A DNA stretch of 64,000 nucleotides from Saccharibacillus sp. O23 (GTDB lineage Bacteria; Bacillota; Bacilli; Paenibacillales; Paenibacillaceae). The notes beneath the pieces were generated by a model. That model was not told the origin of the DNA. It made no database searches and saw only the letters and a list, made by a program, of their open reading frames with translations. The number at the start of each line of letters is the position of its first letter. Positions within the stretch are counted from its first letter, which is position 1. Positions 23,876 through 31,999 of the stretch are shown here, in pieces. The stretch covers positions 62,001 through 126,000 of the forward strand of contig NZ_NJDE01000018.1 of the NCBI RefSeq assembly GCF_002205895.1, given 5' to 3'. Position numbers and translations under genes: made by a program.

Positions 23876-26239
23876 TCACTTCAATTCGGCCACGGTCACG
23901 CCGTTGCCGCCTTCGCCGTAGTTGCCGAGGCGGTAAGACTTGATCAACTTGTGGCGGCGCAGATGCTCCTGAATGCCGGTGCGGAGAATCCCCGTGCCTT
24001 TGCCGTGAATGATATAGACCTGACCGAGATTCGACAGAAACGCTTCGTCGATGAAGCGGTCGGTTTCCATCAGCGCTTCTTCCAGATTGGCGCCGCGCAG
24101 ATCCAGCTCGGAGCGCGTACTGTCGTCTTTGGTACGCTTGACCGCCGTGACCGGTTTTTGTTTCGGTGCCGATGCCGGAGCGTTCTGGACGCGTTCGAGC
24201 GAATCGAGCGCGACTTTCATCTTCATGATGCCGACCTGCACGAGCGCTTCTTTGCCGTCGAGTTCGATGACATGGCCGCGCTGACCCAGATTCGACAAGA
24301 TTACTTCGTCGCCCGCTTCGATCTTCTGCGAAGATTTCGCGGCTTTGCTTTTGGCCGGCTTTTTGGCGCGGGCGGCAGGTTCGGCTTCGTCGAGCTGGCG
24401 GCGCGCCGCGATCAGCTTATGCTCTTTGACCGAAGCGCCTTCTTCCATCGCCAGACGGCGCAGATCGGTGATGACTTCGTCGGCTTCTTTGCGCGCTTTG
24501 GCGATAATCTCGCGTGCTTCGTTCTCCGCTTTCTCAAGCCTTGCGTCGCGCTGCGATTCCAGCTTCTCGAGCTCGCGTTCGTGCTGCGCGCGCAGCTCTT
24601 CCATCTCGCGGCGCAGCCGTTCGGCTTCTTCGCGTTCGGCTTCCGCGCCGATGCGGTTCTCTTCCAGCGCGCTGATCATGTTCTCGACGCGCAGATCTTC
24701 TTCTTTGACCTCGCCGCGGGCGAAGCTCAAGATCTTGCCCGGCAGGCCGAGACGTTCCGCGATCGCGAACGCGTTGCTTCGTCCCGGCACGCCGACGAGC
24801 AGGCGGTACGTCGGGCTGAGCGTCGCCACGTCGAATTCCATGCTGGCGTTGATCACGCCTTCGCGCTCGTAAGCGTAAGCTTTGAGTTCGCTGTAGTGAG
24901 TGGTCGCCACCATGCGGCAGTTGAACTGATGGATATATTCCAGAATGGCGATCGCCAGCGCCGAACCTTCCGCCGGGTCCGTGCCCGCGCCCACTTCGTC
25001 GAGCAGCACGAGACTTTTCGGCGTCATGTCTTTCAGGATTCGGATGATATTGGTCATATGGCTGGAGAAAGTACTGAGACTCTGTTCGATGCTCTGCTCG
25101 TCGCCGATATCCGCGTAGATCGCGTCGAAGACGCACAGTTCGCAGCCTTCGTCCGCCGGAACGAACAAGCCGGACATCGCCATCATGCTCAGCAGGCCGA
25201 TCGTTTTGAGCGTGACCGTTTTACCGCCGGTGTTCGGACCGGTGACGATGATGCTCGAAAACTCGCCGCCGAGTTCCACGTCCAGCGGCACGACCGCTTT
25301 CTGGTCGATCAGCGGATGACGGCCTTTGCGGATGCGCAGGTAACCGCGGTCGTTCATCTTCGGTTCGGTCGCTTTCATGCGGTGAGCCAGACGGCCTTTG
25401 GCGAAAATGAAGTCGAGCTGAGCCAGCGCGTCCACGTCGTACGCCAGCAGTTCGGCTTGTTCGCCGACCGCGGCGGTCAGTTTTTGCAGAATGATCTCGA
25501 CTTCCCGCGTCTCGCGCAGCTTGGTCTCGCGCAGCTTGTTATTCATGGCCACGATCGCTTCCGGTTCGATGAACATCGTCGCGCCCGAACTCGATTGGTC
25601 ATGCACGATGCCGCCGAAATGCGAGCGGTATTCCGACTTGACCGGAATCACGAACCGGTCTCCGCGGATAGTGATCAATTGGTCCTGCAGCATCTTCGAC
25701 ACGCTCGAAGAGCGGATCATCGATTCCAGCTTCTCGCGGATCCGGGATTCCCCGCCGCGCAGTTCGCGCCGGATCGCGGCCAGCGTCGGGCTCGCGGAAT
25801 CCAGCACTTCGGCCGAATCGCCGATGCACGAATTGATCAGACGTTCCAAGTCTTTCTGGTCCGAGATCAGCTCGGCCAGTTCGTTCAGCAGTTCGATCGG
25901 ATGATCTTCGTGCAGCGTCTGGATAAAACGGCGCAGACGACGGCTTCCGTACAGCGTCGTGGCGATGCCCATCAGCTCGTGCGGGTTCAGCATGCCGCCG
26001 ATGCGCGCGCGCTGCACGGCCGGACGGATATCGACGATGCCGCCGAACGGCGGCGATCCTTTGAGACGATCCACGTCGAACGCTTCGAGCGTGGCTTGCA
26101 GCAGACGCTGGACGGTAGCCAGATCGGTATCGGGCTTCAGCGCCCTCGCCGTTTCTTTGCCCAGCGAGGTCTGCGCTTGATCGGCCAGCGCGTTCGAGAT
26201 GCTCGCGTATTGCAAAATTTCGAATATTTTATCGTTCAA
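23876..26239 (-). CDS. mutS2: Endonuclease / ribosome-rescue factor MutS2
   Basis: A 787-residue MutS2: an N-terminal clamp and lever (residues 1-300), a MutS-type ATPase with Walker A GPNTGGKT near residue 330 and Walker B LVLLDEVGAGTD, a long coiled coil (about 515-630), a KOW-like segment, and a C-terminal Smr nuclease domain (LDLRGANLEEAL and IHGKGTGIL, about 705-785). Family members act on recombination intermediates or split collided ribosomes. The start is a TTG at 26239, eleven bases after AAGGAG. It lies upstream of the DUF350 gene, as in Bacillus. Confidence 0.95.
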   Translation of the reverse strand: MNDKIFEILQYASISNALADQAQTSLGKETARALKPDTDLATVQRLLQATLEAFDVDRLKGSPPFGGIVDIRPAVQRARIGGMLNPHELMGIATTLYGSRRLRRFIQTLHEDHPIELLNELAELISDQKDLERLINSCIGDSAEVLDSASPTLAAIRRELRGGESRIREKLESMIRSSSVSKMLQDQLITIRGDRFVIPVKSEYRSHFGGIVHDQSSSGATMFIEPEAIVAMNNKLRETKLRETREVEIILQKLTAAVGEQAELLAYDVDALAQLDFIFAKGRLAHRMKATEPKMNDRGYLRIRKGRHPLIDQKAVVPLDVELGGEFSSIIVTGPNTGGKTVTLKTIGLLSMMAMSGLFVPADEGCELCVFDAIYADIGDEQSIEQSLSTFSSHMTNIIRILKDMTPKSLVLLDEVGAGTDPAEGSALAIAILEYIHQFNCRMVATTHYSELKAYAYEREGVINASMEFDVATLSPTYRLLVGVPGRSNAFAIAERLGLPGKILSFARGEVKEEDLRVENMISALEENRIGAEAEREEAERLRREMEELRAQHERELEKLESQRDARLEKAENEAREIIAKARKEADEVITDLRRLAMEEGASVKEHKLIAARRQLDEAEPAARAKKPAKSKAAKSSQKIEAGDEVILSNLGQRGHVIELDGKEALVQVGIMKMKVALDSLERVQNAPASAPKQKPVTAVKRTKDDSTRSELDLRGANLEEALMETDRFIDEAFLSNLGQVYIIHGKGTGILRTGIQEHLRRHKLIKSYRLGNYGEGGNGVTVAELK

Positions 26240-26360
26240 GAACGTGACAACTCCTTATCGGTTCTGGAGGCCGCAGCGGCACTCCGTCCCTTGATTATAG
26301 CGAATTCCAAGCGCGGATACCATGATCGCGCGTCGGAATAAGCCGGATGCGGCGTTAAGC

Positions 26361-26420
26361 AAACAGCCTTTCCGAATTCGGCCGGCGGCAAGTAGCCGCC
26401 AAACGTTCGGAAAGGCTGTC
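26361..26420 (-). terminator. Terminator of the zapA-GGDEF unit
   Basis: A fourteen-base stem, ACAGCCTTTCCGAA (26363-26376) with TTCGGAAAGGCTGT (26406-26419), encloses a second GGCGGC/GCCGCC hairpin. The T run on the minus strand is short. Confidence 0.75.
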
Positions 26421-26497
26421 GCCGGATCGAAGCCGCCATAGCGTCCGTACGAAGTCCGACGGTTCGGTCCGGCGCGCTTGGAGAAACTTAAAGTTTC

Positions 26498-27595
26498 CTA
26501 TTTCGGCGAAAGCGCGTCCTGATCGGCATCGTATCCGACCACGCGGTTTTTGCCCGTACGTTTGGCGCGATACAGCGCCGCGTCGGCTCTGCCGAACATC
26601 GTTTCCGCGGTATCTTCGGGCTCGTAGGCGGATAACCCTATGCTGACGGTCACCGGATGATTGCCCATGTACGAATAGTTGGCCTGTTCGACGCCGCTTC
26701 GAATACGCTCCGCGTATTTCGCGGCTTCTTCGGGCGTTTTCTCCGTAAAAATGATCGCGAATTCTTCGCCGCCGTATCGCGCGGCAAAATCGTTCGGCGA
26801 GATCGCCATCCCGACGCGAATCGAGACTTCTTTGAGAACCAAATCGCCGATCATATGACCGTACGTATCGTTGATCTTTTTGAAATTGTCGATATCGAGC
26901 ACGGCCACTTGAACATTCAAGCCGTTGCGTTTGCACTGCTCGACCAGATCTTCAAGGTATTCGTAGAAAGTCTGATGGTTATAGAGCTGCGTCAGCGAGT
27001 CGGTCTTGAGCAGACGCTGCGAGATCGCTTTGTCGACGATCAGGTCCTGCTGCGTCTTCGTCAACTGCTCGACCTGCCGCCCGATCTCGATCGCCCGGCT
27101 CAGTACGACCCGCCCCAGCAGCAGGGAACAAGCCAACATGGAGATTCGCAGCACGAAGTCTTCGATATTCCGATCATAAATCGTACGTTCGATCGCGAAG
27201 TAAAACACGGCATAAAAAGCGATGTTCAAGGCGCCGAACAAATCGAGCAGCCTGCGGTCGAAATAGATCAACGGAACGAACATGGGAAAAATCAACAAAA
27301 TACCGGGCGTATTTTCCGTATATAATCCCAAATTCAAATAGTTCAGGTAAGCCATCGTGAAGCTGATGCCGATCACGACCTGCCTCCCGTAACGGCGGAA
27401 AGACGCGTACAGAATCTCGCCCAGACCGGCGACGATCACGACCAGCAGGCTCCTTACGAGCACGGAGCCTATTCTGATATCGGGATCGCTGCCCTCTTCG
27501 GCCAGCGAATAAGCGATTTGGACGACGAACACGATCGCCGCCACGATCCAGTAAGCATTCAGGACTTGTCTGTTCAGCCGATCGACGTTAGCCAT
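26498..27595 (-). CDS. Membrane-bound GGDEF protein, probable diguanylate cyclase
   Basis: A 365-residue protein with about six hydrophobic helices in residues 12-165, a short coiled linker (170-190) and a C-terminal GGDEF domain. The active-site motif is RYGGEEF near residue 278, preceded by DIDNFKKINDTYGH. It should make cyclic-di-GMP at the membrane. The usual inhibitory I-site (RxxD) is not visible upstream of the motif (the sequence there reads SPND), so product inhibition may be absent. It starts eight bases after the giant zapA gene and is probably co-transcribed with it. Confidence 0.9.
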   Translation of the reverse strand: MANVDRLNRQVLNAYWIVAAIVFVVQIAYSLAEEGSDPDIRIGSVLVRSLLVVIVAGLGEILYASFRRYGRQVVIGISFTMAYLNYLNLGLYTENTPGILLIFPMFVPLIYFDRRLLDLFGALNIAFYAVFYFAIERTIYDRNIEDFVLRISMLACSLLLGRVVLSRAIEIGRQVEQLTKTQQDLIVDKAISQRLLKTDSLTQLYNHQTFYEYLEDLVEQCKRNGLNVQVAVLDIDNFKKINDTYGHMIGDLVLKEVSIRVGMAISPNDFAARYGGEEFAIIFTEKTPEEAAKYAERIRSGVEQANYSYMGNHPVTVSIGLSAYEPEDTAETMFGRADAALYRAKRTGKNRVVGYDADQDALSPK

Positions 27596-27603
27596 GATTC
27601 ATC

Positions 27604-30600
27604 TCAGTGCCGCTGCTCCTGCTCCAGCAGTTCCATCCATTCGTTATATTCTTTCTGAAGCGAAGCATACTCCTGCTGAAGCCGCGTGCATTCCCGGTCC
27701 GCCGCTTCGCGTTTGTCTTTTTCCATCTCGCGTTCGACATGCAGAACCCGAAGCTGATGCGAGAGCACTTCGTACTGCTCCGTCACCTGATTCAGCTCGT
27801 CTTGAATACGATCGCGCGATTGCCCGTCGCCGCTCGCGGCGTCGGCCGCTTCGGCGAGACGCGCTTCGAGTTCCGAACGTTCCGCGGACCAAGCTTCGCG
27901 CAGACCGTTCAACTGTTCGATTTCGGCGTTCAAACGAGCGCTTTGCGCTTCGAGTTCGCGAAGAGCCGCTTGCGCCGACCGAAGTTCGTTCTCCGACTGC
28001 CGGCGTTCTTCCGCCGTTTTCGCTTCGCGGGCGGCGGCTTCCTCGAGCTTGCGCTCCGCCGCGACCTTCTGCTTGGTCAGCGCGCGTTCGCGCTCGCCGG
28101 CTTCTTCGAGTTCGCGGCGCTGACGCGCCGTCTCGATCCGCCAAGAAGCCTCGCGGCCGCCGAATTCGGCGACGCGGGAGAACATCCGCTCGCGTTCCGC
28201 CTGCCATTCGCTTTCTTCTTCGCGCAGGCGTTCGGCTTCGCTTTTCGCTTCGTCCAACGCTTCGACGGCCAGAATCTGACGATGACGGGTCTGTTCCAAT
28301 TCCGTCTCCAATTCGGCGATCCGCGCTTCGAAAGAAGCGGCGCGCTCGTTCAGGGCTGCCGATTCGCGGCGGGTTTCGTCCAACCGCGCGTTCAGATCGC
28401 GCGATTCCGATGCCGCGGCTTCCTCGCGTTCGCGGGAAGCGGACAGTTCGTTTTCCAAGCGCGCATATTCCCGCGCGCGCTGCTCTTCGCCCGCGGTCAG
28501 CGCATCAAGACCGCGTTCCAATTCGTCTTTCTGCTCGCGCAGAGAACGCACTTGATCTTCGAGATCGCCCGCCAGCGTTTCCAGACGCCGCTGTTCGGCG
28601 CCGTGCTCGGCTTCGCGGCGAACATAACCGTCCACTTCGCCGGTCAGCTCCGACAAACGGCCTTCCAGCTCGCCCAGACGTCCTTGCAGTCGTTCCCGCT
28701 CGGCCCGAAGTTCTTCGTTAAGCCGCAGCATCGCTTCCTGCTCGCTTTGCAGGTTCGCCAGCTCGGCTTGCACGCGCTCGCGATGATCTTGAAGTTCCTG
28801 TTCGCGCCGCCGCGCTTCTTCCAAGCGCTCGGCGAGCGATGCCCGTTCCGCATCCGATTCGGCCGAACGCCGCTCCAGACGCTCCGTTTCTTCGGCGGCG
28901 GCTTGACGGGCCGCTTCCAGCTCGCCGAGACGCGCGCGGGCCGAATCCAGTTCGGCTTCCAGCGCCGATTTCTCCGCCGCCAGAGCATCGGCGCTCTCGC
29001 TCAGCGCCGACAAACGCCGCTCCAGCGACTCCGCCGCTTCCGCCTGCCGCGCGCCTTCTCCGCGCGCGGCTTCCAGCTCGCTTCGCAGCGCTCCGCGTTC
29101 GCTTTCCAGCTCCGCGATCCGCGCCTGAAGCTCGCCTGCGGCTTGAGCCTGCCGCTGCAATTCGCTCTCCAGCGCGCGTTCCCGCTGCACGAGCTCGGTC
29201 ACTTCCTCTTCGAGCCGGACCGCTTCGCCGGTCAAGTACTCCTCGCTGCTCGTCAGCTCGTCCACGCGGCGGGCAAGCTCCGCGCGCGCCGCTTCCGCTT
29301 CGGAGCGACGCGCTTCCAGACCGCCGAGCTCCGCTTCCAGCTCGGCAATCCGCGCGCCGCGTGCCTCGGCCGCTTCTTCCAGCTCCAGACGGCGGGCGTC
29401 CCAGCCTTCTTCCGCCCGGCGATAACCGTCCAGACGCTCTTCCAGCTCCGAGCCGCGCGTCCGGGCTTCGTCCAACTCGGCTTGCCGAGCTTCCAGTTCG
29501 CTTTGCAGCGAAGCTTTGTCGCCGTCGAGCGTTTGAGTCTCCGCTTCGAGGCGCGACTTCTCTTCGCTCAGCGCGAGCCATTTGATCTCCAGCTCGTCTT
29601 TCTCGCCGCGAAGCGCATCGGTTTCGCTTTGCAGCGCCGCTTTCTCGCCGCCGAGCGCTTGCGTCTCCGCTTCGAGACGGGCCTTCTCTTCGCTCAGCGC
29701 GAGCCATTCGGTTTCCAGCGCGTCTTTCTCGCTCCGGAGCGTATCCGCTTCGCTTTGCAGCGCCGCATAACGGCCGACCGAAGCTTCCAGTTCGCCGGTC
29801 AGGCGCTCTTTCTCTTCGCCGGCAAGCCGCAGTTCGGTTTCCAGACGGCTTCGATCGCCGTTCAGCGCGTCGAGACGTTCTTCGAGACGCGCCCGTTCTT
29901 CCGAGGAAGCGTCGAGCTCCGTTTCCAAGCGTTCTTTCTCGCTTTGCAGGGACGACAAGCGCTCTTGCAGGCGCGTATTTTCTTCGTCCGAACTTTCCAG
30001 CTTGCCGTTCAAGCTTTCTTTGTCTTCCGTAACGATCAACAGCTCGTCTTCAAGCTGCATCTTTTCGAGCTTGAGCGATTCCAGTTCGTTTTCCAGAACC
30101 TCTTTCCGTTCGACGACGGCCCGAAGTTCGCTTTGCAGAGCGGAACGTTCGTTTTGCGCCTGCTCCAGCTCGCCGGCCAGACGATCTTTGTCGCTGCCGA
30201 CAGCCGACAGTTCGCCGCGCAGCCGCTCCGTTTCCGCTTGCAGCGCTTCCTGCTCTTCATGCAGACGAGCCGCTTCCGCCGCTTGCTCCTCCAATTTCCG
30301 TTCGAGCCTGCCGCTCGCCGCTTCGGCTTCCGCCGCAAGCGTTTCGAGCATGCTTTTCTCTTCCTGCCATTCGTTTCGGCGTTCCTGCCAAACTTCCAGC
30401 TTCGACGCCAATTCGGCATTCTCCGCCGCGCGCGCCGACTCCGCATCGGCCAGTTCCGCCGCGCGAAGTTCGAGCGTTTCGCGTTCGTTTCGCTGCTCGT
30501 CGAGCGCAAGCCGCAGCCGCTGCTGTTCGTCCAACAATCCGCTCTCCGTCTCGCGAGCGTCCGACAGTTCGGCTTCGAGCGCGGTTCTCCGCTCTTTCTC

Positions 30601-31701
30601 CTCGGTTTCGCGCACGCGCAGTTCTTCGAGACGCGCCAGCGCTTCTTCGTGGCGCTCGGCCGCTTCCTGTTCGCGCTGCCGCGCTTCGCTCAGTTCCGAT
30701 TCCAGACGAGCCGTCTCTTCGCTCCAGATGCTTTCGCTCTCTTCGAGTTCGCCGACGCGGGCTTCGAGACGTTCGCGAGCCTCCGTTTGCGAACGCAGTC
30801 CGCTCTCCAGTTCTTCGGCACGCAGCGCGGCCGCTTCCGACCGTTCGCGCAGCTCCGCTTCGCTCGCGCGCAGCGTTTCGAGTTCTTTGCCGAGAGCGAG
30901 GTTGCGCTCCGACGCTTGTTCGCCGGAACGACGGAGTTCGGCCGTCTGCGATTCCAATTCGACGCGCACCCCGTTCAAACGGGCTTCTTCTTCGCGCAGC
31001 AGCGCCAGTTCCAATTCCAACTCTTCGCGGCGGGAATCGCTGTCGGCCAGACGGCCGCGCAGGTCTTCGCCTTCGCTCCGCCATTTTTCCGCTTGTTCGC
31101 GGCTTTGCGCCAACGCCTGGTCGCCGCGGCTTTTTTCCTGACGCGCCGCCGCGAGTTCGCTTTTCAGCGCCTCGCCCGCTTTGCGTTCCGCGGACAGTTT
31201 GCCGTCGCTGATCTTAAGCGCTTCTCCGGCTTCTTTGCCGGCTTTTTCCGCTTCGGCCAGCTTCGTTTCCAACTGCTTTTTCAATCCGGTCAAGCTCTGG
31301 AGTTCGCCGTTCGCGCGCTTCAGTTCGTCGCTGCGGACAGCCAATTCTTTCTCCGCCGCCGCGAGCCTCGCGTTTTCCGCGCGCAGCGACTCGACTTCGG
31401 ACTCGTAAGCCGCGCCGCGTTCGCGCTGCTTCGCAAGTTCCGTCTCCAATTCGGTAAAACGCGCGGCCGCTTCGTCCAACTGCTGCTGCAAACCTTGATT
31501 CGTGACGTTCGTCTCCGCCATATTGACGGCAGCCAGCACGGCAATCCGTACGGTATCCAGACGCGGGTGACCGGTCGCGATCGCGGTCATGCGCTCGTCG
31601 ACCATGTGGGCGACCCGCTTTACGTATTCTTGGCTGCTTCCGAGAATTTTATAGGACGTTCCGTATATCTCCACGTTGACTGTCTTCCGTTCTTCAGCCA
31701 T
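27604..31701 (-). CDS. zapA: Giant ZapA-type cell division protein with long coiled coil
   Basis: A 1365-residue protein whose first 80 residues are a clear ZapA domain (VEIYGTSYKILGSSQEYVKR, then DTVRIAVLAAVNMAE). From about residue 85 to the end it is one near-continuous, Glu/Arg/Leu/Ala-rich heptad-repeat coiled coil, closing with a Tyr-rich tail, LQKEYNEWMELLEQEQ. Ordinary ZapA proteins have about 85-200 residues and bundle FtsZ filaments at midcell. The place after pheT matches Bacillus zapA. The ATG at 31701 is preferred because GAGGAG precedes it; the open frame begins at 31779. A 126-base tandem repeat (29501-29760) adds 42 residues per copy. The gene is intact, with no frameshift. 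Confidence 0.88.
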   Translation of the reverse strand: MAEERKTVNVEIYGTSYKILGSSQEYVKRVAHMVDERMTAIATGHPRLDTVRIAVLAAVNMAETNVTNQGLQQQLDEAAARFTELETELAKQRERGAAYESEVESLRAENARLAAAEKELAVRSDELKRANGELQSLTGLKKQLETKLAEAEKAGKEAGEALKISDGKLSAERKAGEALKSELAAARQEKSRGDQALAQSREQAEKWRSEGEDLRGRLADSDSRREELELELALLREEEARLNGVRVELESQTAELRRSGEQASERNLALGKELETLRASEAELRERSEAAALRAEELESGLRSQTEARERLEARVGELEESESIWSEETARLESELSEARQREQEAAERHEEALARLEELRVRETEEKERRTALEAELSDARETESGLLDEQQRLRLALDEQRNERETLELRAAELADAESARAAENAELASKLEVWQERRNEWQEEKSMLETLAAEAEAASGRLERKLEEQAAEAARLHEEQEALQAETERLRGELSAVGSDKDRLAGELEQAQNERSALQSELRAVVERKEVLENELESLKLEKMQLEDELLIVTEDKESLNGKLESSDEENTRLQERLSSLQSEKERLETELDASSEERARLEERLDALNGDRSRLETELRLAGEEKERLTGELEASVGRYAALQSEADTLRSEKDALETEWLALSEEKARLEAETQALGGEKAALQSETDALRGEKDELEIKWLALSEEKSRLEAETQTLDGDKASLQSELEARQAELDEARTRGSELEERLDGYRRAEEGWDARRLELEEAAEARGARIAELEAELGGLEARRSEAEAARAELARRVDELTSSEEYLTGEAVRLEEEVTELVQRERALESELQRQAQAAGELQARIAELESERGALRSELEAARGEGARQAEAAESLERRLSALSESADALAAEKSALEAELDSARARLGELEAARQAAAEETERLERRSAESDAERASLAERLEEARRREQELQDHRERVQAELANLQSEQEAMLRLNEELRAERERLQGRLGELEGRLSELTGEVDGYVRREAEHGAEQRRLETLAGDLEDQVRSLREQKDELERGLDALTAGEEQRAREYARLENELSASREREEAAASESRDLNARLDETRRESAALNERAASFEARIAELETELEQTRHRQILAVEALDEAKSEAERLREEESEWQAERERMFSRVAEFGGREASWRIETARQRRELEEAGERERALTKQKVAAERKLEEAAAREAKTAEERRQSENELRSAQAALRELEAQSARLNAEIEQLNGLREAWSAERSELEARLAEAADAASGDGQSRDRIQDELNQVTEQYEVLSHQLRVLHVEREMEKDKREAADRECTRLQQEYASLQKEYNEWMELLEQEQRH
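29501..29760 (-). repeat. 126-base tandem repeat within zapA
   Basis: The block starting at 29501 recurs at 29627 and begins again at 29753, a period of exactly 126 bases (42 residues, six heptads). In protein each copy runs from ALQSE through WLALSEEK to RLEAETQ. It shows how the coiled coil can grow or shrink by in-frame duplication. Confidence 0.85.
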
Positions 31702-31903
31702 CTTCGCCCGCTCCTCTCCGTTATATCGATCATCTATGGCAAGCCGGTCTCGCCGACTCGCCTGCGTGAACCGCTTCATTTAATAAAGTCGTTTGATCCT
31801 ATCGCCATTATGACGCCTTTCGGATCGGAAAGTTGCTCCGAGACCGAACAGAAAGCCTATTCGGCTTACTTTTTCCGCGCCGAGAACCGCATGCCCGACA
31901 ACC

Positions 31904-31976
31904 AAAAACCGCATCCTTCTTCAGGAGCCCGTCCCGCAAGGGCGGACCGGGTCCCTAAAGAATTCGATGCGGTTTT
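31904..31976 (-). terminator. Terminator of pheST
   Basis: AAAACCGCATC (31905-31915) pairs with GATGCGGTTTT (31966-31976) around a GC-rich inner part; on the minus strand five T follow. The rest of the stretch 31702-31903 holds only a weak candidate zapA promoter (CATAAT near 31810). Confidence 0.75.
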
Positions 31977-31999
31977 GTCTTCTCCTGCCGAAAGATCGC

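Noticed and set aside
23819-26341. An 840-codon open frame opposite mutS2
   Set aside because: The minus strand encodes an intact MutS2 with all motifs; the plus frame has no recognisable domain or start signal.
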